Shown piece after piece: positions 1 to 7,181 of a DNA stretch of 64,000 nt. The DNA is from Varibaculum cambriense (lineage in GTDB: Bacteria > Actinomycetota > Actinomycetes > Actinomycetales > Actinomycetaceae), in NCBI RefSeq assembly GCF_002848005.1, contig NZ_PKHX01000003.1, positions 235,364 to 299,363 of the forward strand, in the 5' to 3' direction. Below the pieces are notes generated by a model, which worked only from the letters and a program-made list of their open reading frames with translations, did no database searches and was not told where the DNA came from. Every line of letters begins with the position of its first letter. The stretch's first letter is position 1. A program made the translations under genes and the position numbers.

Positions 1-744
1 GCCGCTACTAACCCGGCGTTCGTGCAGTATGACCCGGCCTATGCCTACGAGCTGCGGCATATTATTCGTGACGGTATGCAGCGGATGTATGGGGACGGCT
101 CCGATGGGCGGGACCAGAACGTCATGTACTATTTGACGGTTTATAACGAGGCGATTCAGCAACCGGCAGAGCCCGAAGGGGTAGATGTTGAGGGGATTCT
201 GCGTGGTATGTATGCCTTAACCGGTCACTATGAAAATGGCGGACCGAAGGTGGAACTCCTGGCCTCGGGAATTTCGGTTCCTTGGGCGCTACAGGCACAA
301 AAACTTTTGATGCAGGATTGGGGGGTGGACGCTGCCGTTTGGTCGGTGACCAGCTGGCATGAGCTGCGCCGGGACGGTATGGAGAGCGATCGCCATAACC
401 TGATTCACGCCGATGAAGAATACCGCCTGCCGTATGTTACTCAACGGCTGCGTAATGCCACCGGGCCGGTGATTGCGACTTCAGATTATGATCATCTGGT
501 TCCCGATATGATTCGCCCCTGGGTGCCAGGACGCTATAAGGTATTGGGCGCTTCTGACTTCGGGTATTCCGATACCCGAGCTGCCGCGCGCCGCCACTTC
601 TTGATTGACGCGGAATCCCTGGTAGTTCAGGCCTTGGAGGCTTTGAATGAGAATGGGGTTCTACAGGATCGCTCGGTAGTTACCCAGGCATTAAATCGCT
701 ATGACCTGCTAAATCCGAATGCTGGTTCTTCTGGCGAACAGTAA
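1..744 (+). CDS. aceE: Pyruvate dehydrogenase E1 component, C-terminal part (5' end outside window)
   Basis: The frame is open from base 1 and ends at the TAA at 742-744, giving about 247 residues. They match the C-terminal third of the homodimeric AceE-type E1 enzyme, including stretches such as YELRHIIRDGMQRMYG, YYLTVYNEAI, VWSVTSWHELRRDG and LGASDFGYSDTR. The enzyme is the thiamine-diphosphate-dependent decarboxylase of the cytoplasmic pyruvate dehydrogenase complex. The thiamine-binding domain lies outside the window, so catalytic residues cannot be judged. A strong hairpin terminator follows 21 bases after the stop. In Streptomyces, aceE lies close to the FAS-II genes and DUF3145, and a DUF3145 gene is found 5 kb downstream here. 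Confidence 0.95.
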   Translation, partial: AATNPAFVQYDPAYAYELRHIIRDGMQRMYGDGSDGRDQNVMYYLTVYNEAIQQPAEPEGVDVEGILRGMYALTGHYENGGPKVELLASGISVPWALQAQKLLMQDWGVDAAVWSVTSWHELRRDGMESDRHNLIHADEEYRLPYVTQRLRNATGPVIATSDYDHLVPDMIRPWVPGRYKVLGASDFGYSDTRAAARRHFLIDAESLVVQALEALNENGVLQDRSVVTQALNRYDLLNPNAGSSGEQ

Positions 745-765
745 TAGCTGATAGCAATAGCATCA

Positions 766-802
766 GGGGGGCGCCCATCAAAAGATGGGCGCCCCCCTTT
801 AT
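766..802 (+). terminator. Rho-independent terminator of aceE
   Basis: A perfect 14-bp stem (766-779 with 784-797), an AAAA loop and a following TTTATTATTT. It lies just after the aceE stop. Confidence 0.9.
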
Positions 803-869
803 TATTTGCTACTTTGCGTACACGGATCCCCGGCTTTCCCGGTTTCCCCTATATTTGCCGCCGCTACAA

Positions 870-1136
870 CTACCGATAAATTTCTTTGCGATGTCCAATA
901 GCTAAGGCTTGAATATAGAAGCAATCATCGTCAATTTCGCAGATTAGGCGATAGTTTCCGATGCGGTAACGCCACTGCCCCGCGTGGTTTCCGCGCAGCG
1001 GTTTACCGTGACTGCGGGGATCGGGAGTTCCCACCAGGTTTTTATCAATCCAGTTACTAATCATTAGCTGGGTGTAGCGATCGAGTTTACGAAACTGTCT
1101 TTTGAACCTGGCGGTTACCCGGAACTGGTATTTCAC
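870..1136 (-). CDS. RelE/ParE-family toxin
   Basis: This is an 88-residue basic protein with the small RelE/ParE fold pattern: N-terminal FKRQFRKLDRYTQLMI helices, then KPLRGNHAGQWRYRIGNYRLICEI and a final strand ALAIGHRKEIYR. The G-x-WRYRIGxYR segment and the terminal GHRKEIY are typical of YoeB/RelE-type ribosome-dependent mRNA endonucleases, in which basic and aromatic residues cut mRNA in the ribosomal A site. It overlaps the upstream antitoxin gene by 4 bases, so the two are translationally coupled. The specific subfamily (RelE versus ParE gyrase poison) is not settled by sequence reading alone. Confidence 0.85.
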   Translation of the reverse strand: MKYQFRVTARFKRQFRKLDRYTQLMISNWIDKNLVGTPDPRSHGKPLRGNHAGQWRYRIGNYRLICEIDDDCFYIQALAIGHRKEIYR

Positions 1137-1354
1137 AGCTCCAGCTCTTTCTTGAACTCATCCCAGGAGTAGGACTTCTTTCCGTCCTCCACCCATTCGC
1201 GGTGAGCCTCATCGGCTACTGCCAGGTCGAACTCGTCTTCAATCTTTTCAAAAAGTGCCTGCCGAAAGGCTTCTGCCAAGGTAACAGAATGCAGGTTCGC
1301 ATAGCTGGTGGCTAGCGCTTTTTCCTCTGCACTCATCCGGATAGAAAATGCCAT
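1133..1354 (-). CDS. RelB/DinJ-like (ribbon-helix-helix) antitoxin
   Basis: This 73-residue acidic protein directly precedes the RelE-type toxin. The start chosen is ATG at 1354 (MAFSIRMSAEEK) because a strong GAGGAGGG sits just upstream; an in-frame ATG 51 bases further up would place the operator inside the gene. The N-terminus FSIRMSAEEKALATSYANLHSVTLAEAFRQAL fits the beta-strand/helix/helix DNA-binding domain of RelB/RHH antitoxins. The C-terminal half is acidic and ends in WDEFKKELEL, the usual toxin-wrapping tail. It should neutralise the toxin and repress its own promoter. Confidence 0.8.
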   Translation of the reverse strand: MAFSIRMSAEEKALATSYANLHSVTLAEAFRQALFEKIEDEFDLAVADEAHREWVEDGKKSYSWDEFKKELEL

Positions 1355-1368
1355 CTCTTCCCTCCTCT

Positions 1369-1387
1369 TGTAGTACAAGGTACTACA
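1369..1387 (-). promoter_or_regulatory. Candidate autoregulatory operator of the RelE/RelB-type pair
   Basis: A perfect 7-bp inverted repeat, TGTAGTA-caagg-TACTACA, lies 15 bases upstream of the antitoxin start and abuts its ribosome binding site. Ribbon-helix-helix antitoxins bind such short palindromes. Its role here is inferred from position and symmetry. Confidence 0.55.
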
Positions 1388-1534
1388 GGCTTGGGAGATG
1401 GTCAATAGCCTTCACACTAACTTAGCTTTTCCTACTCCGGGATTAACTGCCGGACTTGTGGGCAGCGGCAGATGCGCCCTCCAGATGCAGTTTTCAGATA
1501 AGCAGTAAGGGGTAAGGTGTGGGAGGATAGCGCT

Positions 1535-1867
1535 ATGGAAAAAACTCAAGTTTCCGCGGAGATAATCGGGCGGGTTTCGCAGATGGAGGCGGCGCTGGTG
1601 CGCCTAAATGACGCGATTGCAACTGTTGAGGGCGCGCTGGATACATACGAGCAAATGTGGGACGATTATCGCGCCTTGGATAAGTATTATTCCGGGAAAG
1701 CCTGGTGGGAGGATCTAGAGGCCGACAACCAGGGACTTTTACCCGAGGATTTACCTCGCGGAGTACTTTCCGAAGACGCCGTCTACGATGCCCTCGGAGA
1801 CGCCGAAGCCCTCCGCCAGCGCCTACAAGAAATCGCGCAATCAGCGCAGCAAAACACCCTAAGCTAA
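1535..1867 (+). CDS. DUF4298 domain-containing protein
   Basis: This is a 110-residue acidic, helical protein. ATG at 1535 is preferred to the in-frame GTG at 1517 because GGGAGGA precedes it at 7 bases. The arrangement of a coiled-coil N-terminus, ALDTYEQMWDDYRALDKYYSG, WWEDLEADNQGLLPEDLPRGVLSEDAVYDAL and a final helix matches the DUF4298 family of small bacterial proteins of unknown function. The YYxSxxWxxDxEAD...LPxDLxRGVLSEDAxYDxL block is the recognisable part. It stands alone between the toxin pair and a gene-poor region. No function can be assigned. Confidence 0.8.
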   Translation: MEKTQVSAEIIGRVSQMEAALVRLNDAIATVEGALDTYEQMWDDYRALDKYYSGKAWWEDLEADNQGLLPEDLPRGVLSEDAVYDALGDAEALRQRLQEIAQSAQQNTLS

Positions 1868-2164
1868 TCCGAAAAGGATATTGAACACTTTACCCAGCTC
1901 TAGCTGCACGTGCGCAACTAAGACAGTTTTATTGCGTTTCCGCAACTGCGCTGCGAAAAGCGCAAACCGGGGGTTTATTGCCAGCAGCAATGAAAAACAT
2001 TTTCGGATATGCCCGTTAGCTTTAACGGATCCAAAACCTGTTCTAGACCGCTTCCGCCGAGAGGGATTATTCTCAAACACGGAAAAAGCGACTCCCGTTT
2101 ACGACAATACCCCATGGCGCGGATTAGCCGAGTGTGCGAAAAACACCATCTCCCCGGCTGAAGG

Positions 2165-2296
2165 TTACCGCCAGGTCTCAACTACCGGGTAGAGCTCTGG
2201 ACTTTCATCGCCTAGACTCTGCGAAACACCGCCGGTCAAAGCCAGACTGGTGATTACCAGGAGCGCAATAATATTTTTAATTAATTTTTTCACCAT
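2165..2296 (-). CDS. Candidate small secreted peptide (43 aa)
   Basis: A short reading frame starts at ATG 2296, 7 bases after a strong GGGAGGTG. It encodes a lysine-rich start (MVKKLIKNI), a hydrophobic core (IALLVITSLALTGGV) and a short polar tail ending LYPVVETWR. This looks like a signal peptide followed by a mature peptide of about 16-18 residues, or a small membrane peptide. There is no cysteine and no recognisable processing, export or receptor gene next to it. The frame stays open upstream to 2686, but that part has no plausible start with a well-spaced ribosome binding site. I do not recognise a family, and the gene is a prediction from its ribosome binding site and hydrophobic pattern only. 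Confidence 0.4.
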   Translation of the reverse strand: MVKKLIKNIIALLVITSLALTGGVSQSLGDESPELYPVVETWR

Positions 2297-3406
2297 TTGA
2301 AAACACCTCCCTTGTACTTTTTGGGTTCCACCTGTTGCTATGCGTATTAAGGGATTCGCTGTACCCAATAAAACGAACACTCCAGGTAAAAGGTGTTTGT
2401 GGTGGCAAATGTTCCGCCTAGTTACAAAGCACCTCTTCTTTTCCGGCTCTTCTATCGCACTAAAAGATGCATGCAACACTGGCGGGGAGCGGGTAACTCC
2501 GACCTCGCAAGTAGTAGTAAGTTCGTCACTATCGCGAGAAACGAAATAATCAGCAACCAACCTGGACTCAAGGTCGTTCACAAGATTTTGATTTTCTTCC
2601 ATACTCCCTATGTAGGGCGCACATTCAGACAAACTTTTCCCCTGGCAAAAACCGGGGGGTTGAGGAGCCTGATAACGACCCCACAATGGTAGTTTTCAAT
2701 AGAGCAAGATCGGGCAGTTACCTCTTTTCCGCACAGCTATTGGAGAAGAATAAGCAATTTTTTAAGGCACAAGACAAGCCTTATCCGCAGGTAAAAAGGT
2801 ATTTAGAGCACTTCCATCGCCAGTTGCTACTCTCGGCAATAGCATGCAGGCGCGAGTATGGATTAAGATGCAGAAATACCCTGATTTGGGGAGAAATTTT
2901 CAGTATACTATTTCGCCTGGATAGCATCCCTTATCCGCTGGTTATACCATGTTTGAGAATGCTAATAAATCGCTAATTTCAAGCAAAATATATGACAATT
3001 ATCACGGGGTTATTTTTGATGCAAAAAGCGTCCCTTACCTGCTGGTCAGATCTAGTTTAACGATTTTCCAAGACGGAAAACGCGTTAGGAGTGGCTGCTG
3101 GACACTGCTTAACGCCCTTAAGCCAGTTCCTAGTGTGAGGGTTAATATCGCCTAGCTGGTGCGCTCATATGTCCGCAGTGAAAAGCCAAAATATCAGATG
3201 CAAACAATCTGGCATTGAAACAGTGAAGAAAACTCGCCTGTCCCAAATACATCAGCTAGTGCAGCATCTACTACTTAAGTCCGACTCCATCCTGCTGATA
3301 TCTCAAAATAAAATAGTCAGCTATCCCCTAAAGTCAAGATCTTTAGCTCTATCCTTTTGACCTGCCACATCTTATTAATAAGGCACGGGTATTTCACCCG
3401 AGAATG
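2297..3406. other. 1.1-kb stretch without a convincing gene
   Basis: Several short reading frames exist on both strands, but none has a recognisable domain or a good ribosome binding site. The stretch is more AT-rich than the flanking genes. Three imperfect copies of a motif around CCTTATCCGCTGGT occur at 2778-2793, 2924-2945 and 3028-3049; the last two match at 17 of 22 positions. The region may hold decayed accessory genes. Confidence 0.5.
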
Positions 3407-3868
3407 CTAGACGTGTTGATTAAATTCAATAAAATCCGCATTTAGCTGAATACCAGCAGAGCTAAACGGTGAAATTTGGTTTGGAATAGCCGAATAAGGT
3501 AGCCCAACGCTATAGAGAACGCTAGCAGCTGCTGACCGTATAAGGGGAAAAAGAGCAGGCGCCACTAAAAGCTGACAACACCTATCAAAATCCTCCTTCA
3601 TAATGCGCCAGCCCTCACTAAGAGGAATCTGCAATGAACCTGAAACTTTTGAAACCGCAACCTCGCCATCTAGGTCAAGTGTCATTAACAAAGCAAGCCC
3701 ATTCACATAAACTTTACCGCTCATTGCGACAGTAAAAGTGTCGTTATCACCGAAATCGGTGTCGCTATTATTCCTGACGATTGATACTTCGCTGATCTGG
3801 GTTTTAAACTCCTTGGCGAGGGCGCATAAATCCTTAAAACTATAAGAAACTATTTTTGACTCGCTCAT
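3407..3868 (-). CDS. SecB-like chaperone of a toxin-antitoxin-chaperone module
   Basis: This 153-residue protein shows the SecB-type layout: a beta-rich first two-thirds (FTVAMSGKVYVNGLALLMTLDLDGEVAVSKVSGSL), then a C-terminal helix and loop (LVAPALFPLIRSAAASVLYSVGLPYSAIPNQISPFSSAGIQLN). The latter recalls the FPYARExISNLVxRGxFPxLxLxPVNFDAL region of SecB. Canonical SecB is rare in actinobacteria, but stand-alone SecB-like chaperones occur with HigBA-type toxin-antitoxin pairs (M. tuberculosis Rv1955-Rv1957), where they protect the antitoxin. The ATG overlaps the antitoxin stop by 4 bases, so translation is coupled. Family assignment rests on pattern similarity and on context. Confidence 0.65.
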   Translation of the reverse strand: MSESKIVSYSFKDLCALAKEFKTQISEVSIVRNNSDTDFGDNDTFTVAMSGKVYVNGLALLMTLDLDGEVAVSKVSGSLQIPLSEGWRIMKEDFDRCCQLLVAPALFPLIRSAAASVLYSVGLPYSAIPNQISPFSSAGIQLNADFIEFNQHV

Positions 3869-4233
3869 ACTGACACCAACTTACTACTGTTATTTACACG
3901 AGCCTTAAAACTTATAGGTTGACCAAAAAACATATCCTCAGATGTCTCGGACTCTTCAGACTTTATTTCCTTTACATTGAACTCAATCTCTCCGCCACAA
4001 GCGAGAGCATAACGGCGCAGAGTAGACAACCTAAGACCAGGATCAAAACTCTCAATACGTGACACCGCAGATTGGGTAGTGCCAATCCTATCTGCCACAT
4101 CCTGCTGACTTAACCTGTTGTCTTTGCGAATCCGGCACAAATTTTCTCTAGCATTCCGCTCAGAATCCACCATCCGAGAGGCAGCTTCAAAAAGCGGTGA
4201 CCCACCAAAGTCAAACGCATCAAAATCGGCCAA
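3865..4233 (-). CDS. Xre-family (HigA-like) antitoxin with C-terminal extension
   Basis: This is a 122-residue protein. Residues about 30-90 form a helix-turn-helix (LCRIRKDNRLSQQDVADRIG, then TTQSAVSRIESF) followed by LRLSTLRRYALACGGEIEFNV, typical of HigA/Xre antitoxins. It continues for about 35 residues (KEIKSEESETSEDMFFGQP and onward), a tail comparable in position to the chaperone-addiction region of antitoxins that depend on a SecB-like chaperone. The start is TTG at 4233, with GGGGGTG upstream. It lies between the putative toxin and the SecB-like gene, the same order as higB-higA-secB in M. tuberculosis. Confidence 0.8.
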   Translation of the reverse strand: MADFDAFDFGGSPLFEAASRMVDSERNARENLCRIRKDNRLSQQDVADRIGTTQSAVSRIESFDPGLRLSTLRRYALACGGEIEFNVKEIKSEESETSEDMFFGQPISFKARVNNSSKLVSV

Positions 4234-4248
4234 AATGAAACACCCCCT

Positions 4249-4266
4249 ATAGCGCTATCGAGATAG
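4249..4266 (-). promoter_or_regulatory. Candidate operator upstream of the Xre antitoxin
   Basis: Two overlapping inverted repeats, ATAGCGCTAT (4249-4258) and CTATC-GA-GATAG (4255-4266), lie 16-33 bases upstream of the antitoxin TTG, in the 77-base gap after the toxin gene. They are plausible binding sites for the helix-turn-helix protein and may mark an internal promoter. Confidence 0.4.
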
Positions 4267-4310
4267 TTGTCGCTCAATGATGAACCTAATATATCTACTA
4301 TACGATAATC

Positions 4311-4808
4311 TTAGGAGTTTTCGCTATACCAACAATCACCGCGATATTGACAAATAGAAGCGAACTCATTTTGCTGCTGCTTGCCCAAGGGGTAATCATC
4401 CTTAGCCAAAACACCTAGCGCCAAAATGCATTCTCGATTTTTAGGTTCCGAAAAGAAGATTCGGATATGGATATCATGCTCTTTCTTATCTCGCAGATAA
4501 GACCTGGTGTGTGCTCGAATCTCCAACACCGCCGTAACGCACATTATTTGCGCTACCGTCCCTGGCAAAGACGAGTCCTCATCATATGTGAGCCCGCCTT
4601 CCGTAGCACGATTTAGGTAACCACGGATTTCGGCAGCTACCGTAATCAATTCATAATCGGTAACCCCAAAGTGTTCTTTCCACTCACCCAAATCGACACC
4701 TATCCACGGCTTACCACCGCGATTAGGGCAAAAAAGCAGAGGAAGTGGCTGGTGAATTCCACCCGTAGACCGTATAGCTACGGGCTGGGCAAGCTTGAGC
4801 GTCCGCAT
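4311..4808 (-). CDS. Putative HigB-like toxin
   Basis: This 165-residue protein is the first gene of the three-gene module. Its last third (LEIRAHTRSYL, then HDIHIRIFFSEPKNRECILALGVLAKDDYPLGKQQQNEFASICQY) resembles the core strands and final helix of RelE-fold HigB toxins, where RIFF and an aliphatic strand precede a K/Q-rich helix. The N-terminal half is not recognised and the protein is longer than common HigB toxins. The ATG at 4808 has a G-rich stretch directly next to it but no well-spaced ribosome binding site, and an in-frame TAG lies 9-12 bases upstream, so the start is uncertain. Assignment as toxin rests largely on its partners. Confidence 0.55.
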   Translation of the reverse strand: MRTLKLAQPVAIRSTGGIHQPLPLLFCPNRGGKPWIGVDLGEWKEHFGVTDYELITVAAEIRGYLNRATEGGLTYDEDSSLPGTVAQIMCVTAVLEIRAHTRSYLRDKKEHDIHIRIFFSEPKNRECILALGVLAKDDYPLGKQQQNEFASICQYRGDCWYSENS

Positions 4809-5003
4809 CCCCCAAATCTATCAGCCCCCAAAATAATAATGCACACTCCTATTTTCGGGTGTTAACCCGTGATAATCTTCTTCATTAGCGGTCTCATAGA
4901 TACACATGACTCCAAAGCGAATCAAAATAATCAGAAACGCCTTATCCATGTTCAAGCTAGATCGAAAGAGCTAAATACTAGATCAAAGCGGGAACCAAAA
5001 GAA
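4809..5003. other. Intergenic region upstream of the toxin-antitoxin-chaperone module
   Basis: No gene is supported here. It contains a short inverted repeat, CGGGT-GTTA-ACCCG (4856-4869), about 50 bases upstream of the toxin start, which could be a second operator. The rest is AT-rich and presumably includes the module promoter. Confidence 0.45.
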
Positions 5004-5035
5004 TCCGGCGAGAGGAAATATTTCCTCTCGCCGGA
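5004..5035 (-). terminator. Terminator downstream of the DUF3145 / ACP-like operon
   Basis: A perfect 32-base palindrome (15-bp arms 5004-5018 and 5021-5035). Read on the minus strand it is followed by ATTCTTTTGG. It lies about 135 bases after the stop of the ACP-like gene. Confidence 0.7.
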
Positions 5036-5168
5036 TGGAATGTTAGGTTATTGTGCTTTTAAAGCTAGCTCAGGATTTTTGGTATTTAGTCCCGACACGC
5101 CCACATATCGCGATTTGTTTATATTAAATACGACTAAGACTTTCGGGAACCTGTTTAATAGTTTTGTT

Positions 5169-5603
5169 TTATTGACTTTGATAAAGACGTGCCAGCTCCC
5201 CTAGCGTTTTACACTCCATAATCTGAGTATCGGAGCGTTTTTCGCCCAGCTCCCCCTCAATCCGCGCTACCACCGCATATAGCGAAAGATCATCGAAATC
5301 TAACTGGGTTCTCAGGCTAGTATCTGGCAATAGCTCCGTTTGCTCACAGCCAGTTTCTGCAGCAACGGCTTCCAACAGAAAGGTGATAACCGCCGGATCA
5401 CCACTAAAGTTTTCCCAGGCAGGGTGAATATTTTCCAAGGAGGCGTCTGGGTCACTACCGCTATTTTCCCCAGAAACCGCCTCAGATTCCAGGACATCAG
5501 CAGGCGCGGATTCGCCCTCTCCCCCGCTTTCATTCTCCGAGCCGCCGGGCAGATTCTTACCAAAATCAGCAAGTGCCGCTAGGGCATCAGCATCTAGCGC
5601 CAT
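5169..5603 (-). CDS. Acyl-carrier-protein-like protein lacking the phosphopantetheine serine
   Basis: This is a 144-residue protein. The first 60 residues are low-complexity and acidic. Residues about 70-142 follow the four-helix acyl carrier protein pattern, but the usual DSL motif reads LDFDDLSLYAVVARIEGEL, with Asp105 where the phosphopantetheine-bearing serine belongs. It should therefore not be a working carrier unless it acts in another way. The ATG at 5603 comes one base after the DUF3145 stop (TGAGATG), implying translational coupling. In Streptomyces, DUF3145 sits beside the fabD-fabH-acpP-fabF genes, so this may be a diverged remnant of that acpP. A longer frame reaches 5675 but would overlap DUF3145. 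Confidence 0.7.
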   Translation of the reverse strand: MALDADALAALADFGKNLPGGSENESGGEGESAPADVLESEAVSGENSGSDPDASLENIHPAWENFSGDPAVITFLLEAVAAETGCEQTELLPDTSLRTQLDFDDLSLYAVVARIEGELGEKRSDTQIMECKTLGELARLYQSQ

Positions 5604-5604
5604 C

Positions 5605-6102
5605 TCAGCCCACTCGGTGCAACCAGCGCACCGGCGCTCCGGCTCCGGCGTAACGGAACGGCTCGAGTTCCTCATCCCAAGCGGTTCCCAGCGCCAAGTC
5701 CAGCAGGCGCCGCAACTCCTCTTGACTGCCTTGCGCGAGCGCAGAGCGCACCCGATCCTCCGGCACCACTACGTTGCCCACCACATCGGTCTGGGCATGG
5801 AAGATTCCCAAATCGGGGGTATATGACCAGCGTCCCCCATTGTTATTTACGGAGGCGTCCTCGGTTACCTCGAAACGTAGATGTTCCCAGCCACGCAAGG
5901 CGGAGGCCAGTTTAGCGCCGGTACCAATCTGCCCTACCCAGGACAGTTCCGAGCGAAACATTCCCGGTTGAGCAGGCTGTTCCGTCCACTCTAAGTTGAC
6001 GCGTTGATCTAGAACTGCGCCAACCGCCCATTCCACGTGACTAGAAAGCGCACGCGGGCATGAGTGTACGAAAAGTACACCGCGGGTGTAATCCTTGTTC
6101 AT
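5605..6102 (-). CDS. DUF3145 family protein
   Basis: This 165-residue protein has the start TRGVLFVHSCPRALSSHVEWAVGAVL, the SELSWVGQIGTGAKLASALRGW block and the LRFEVTEDAS / YTPDLGIFHAQTDVVGNVVVPEDRVR block, all typical of the actinobacteria-specific DUF3145 family. The start is taken as ATG 6102, because AAAGGAG precedes it by 5 bases; the frame extends to 6141 without support. The biochemical role is unknown. In several actinobacteria it sits next to fatty-acid synthase II genes, and here it is followed by an acyl-carrier-like gene, which fits a link to acyl metabolism. Confidence 0.9.
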   Translation of the reverse strand: MNKDYTRGVLFVHSCPRALSSHVEWAVGAVLDQRVNLEWTEQPAQPGMFRSELSWVGQIGTGAKLASALRGWEHLRFEVTEDASVNNNGGRWSYTPDLGIFHAQTDVVGNVVVPEDRVRSALAQGSQEELRRLLDLALGTAWDEELEPFRYAGAGAPVRWLHRVG

Positions 6103-6288
6103 CGCTTCTCCTTTAGTGTTCGCAAGGTTCGTCTTCCCCAACGGCCTGTACGCACTACAAGAGTGATAACACGCGGTGTCTCACTTTCTATTTTGCCCTC
6201 CATAGCGACTTTCAACAAGCCCAAAAGCCTCTGACCACCAATTTTGTGACCACTGAGGCTAATGTGGCACCTGTGGTTTTACGCGCGA

Positions 6289-6653
6289 GGAAAGATACGA
6301 AAGGGAACTAGGTAAACGCGCGAGGCTGGGTTTGGCAGACTCTCCATCGAAAGCTCCACTTCGGATACCTAGCTGAAAATATGAAACTCGCCGGGTCTGG
6401 GCATAAAACGACGATGAATCCGCTACGTTTTCCGAATACTTGGGCAGGAGGACAAACACAGCCCTCGCGCTACCTTACAACACCAGGCTCTTAAACGGTC
6501 GAGGCCGGGAAAAAAGCGAGAGGGGACTTGGGTAGACGCGCGGGAGCTAGGTTTGATCCGACCAGGCGCTTAGCACGGGGCCTGGACGGGGAAAGATGCG
6601 AGAGGGGGCTTGAGCCGAGCGCAGCAAGGCTCACCGGGGTCCCCCGAGCGCTT
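6289..6653. repeat. Palindromic intergenic repeat, left copy (degraded)
   Basis: The region between DUF3145 and def holds no gene but shares several blocks with 9101-9410. Arms 6318-6334 and 6453-6470 can pair with one mismatch and one bulge. 6421-6456 matches 9198-9232 nearly perfectly. 6626-6653 is identical to 9383-9410 over 28 bases. The palindrome is flanked by direct repeats (6289-6322 and 6508-6541), as in the right copy. A third related block begins near 6588. Confidence 0.75.
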
Positions 6654-6687
6654 TCCCCGGCCGCGCCCTACAAGCGCCCAGGCTCAG

Positions 6688-7179
6688 CTACAGACCTTTT
6701 TCGCGAATCTCTTTGAAGGCTTTGCGGCGCGTTAAGCGATCCAGACGATCTAGGTACAGATGCCCATCCAAGTGGTCACATTCATGCTGGATACAACGCC
6801 CCATCAGCTCTTCGCCTTCAACCACTTTCGGCTTACCATCCAGGTCAATCCCTTCGGCGCGCGCATACCAGGCGCGCTGACAGGGGAAGAACAGTCCCGG
6901 CACCGAAAGGCACCCTTCATCGCCGTCTTGGTATTCGTCTTCAGAAACTTCTACCAGCCGAGGATTAAGAATATAGTCAACTTCCCCATCAATATTCCAG
7001 GAAAAAGCCCGCAGCCCCACACCAATCTGGTTGGCGGCCAGTCCGGCCCGCCCGTCGGCATCTACCGTTTCCAGCAGGTCTTCTACCAGCTGTTTAATAT
7101 GTTCATCGATTTCGCCCACCGGTTCACAGGGGGTACGTAATACGGGATCCCCGATTACTCTGATTTCTCGAAAAGCCAT
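6688..7179 (-). CDS. def: Peptide deformylase
   Basis: This 163-residue protein has all three deformylase motifs: GLAANQIG (46-53), EGCLSVPG (88-95, metal ligand Cys90) and HECDHLDG (132-139, two His ligands and the catalytic Glu). It removes the N-formyl group from nascent proteins in the cytoplasm. The ATG lies 2 bases after the proS stop, with the ribosome binding site GAGGAGGA inside the proS end, so the two genes are co-transcribed and probably coupled. Length is normal for the bacterial enzyme. Confidence 0.97.
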   Translation of the reverse strand: MAFREIRVIGDPVLRTPCEPVGEIDEHIKQLVEDLLETVDADGRAGLAANQIGVGLRAFSWNIDGEVDYILNPRLVEVSEDEYQDGDEGCLSVPGLFFPCQRAWYARAEGIDLDGKPKVVEGEELMGRCIQHECDHLDGHLYLDRLDRLTRRKAFKEIREKGL

Positions 7180-7181
7180 GG

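Noticed and set aside
2165..2296. AgrD-type cyclic autoinducer precursor
   Set aside because: The hydrophobic start and acidic tail are reminiscent, but there is no Cys, no AgrB-like membrane protease and no sensor kinase nearby.
2450..2606. Possible RiPP precursor in the upstream extension of the 43-codon frame
   Set aside because: The start codon has a badly spaced ribosome binding site and there are no modification or export genes.
1859..3360. Short overlapping frames on both strands (for example 1881-2192, 2393-2692, 2686-2976, 2949-3155, 3169-3360)
   Set aside because: No domain, no ribosome binding site and mutual overlap; only the 43-codon frame at 2165-2296 has coding-like features.
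6259..6459. 66-codon frame on the minus strand, and its relative at 9156-9347
   Set aside because: They translate the palindromic repeats; their similarity follows from the DNA repeat and not from a protein family.
6103..6687. tRNA or other RNA gene in the large intergenic regions
   Set aside because: No cloverleaf or conserved RNA pattern was found; the structure is explained by the repeat element.
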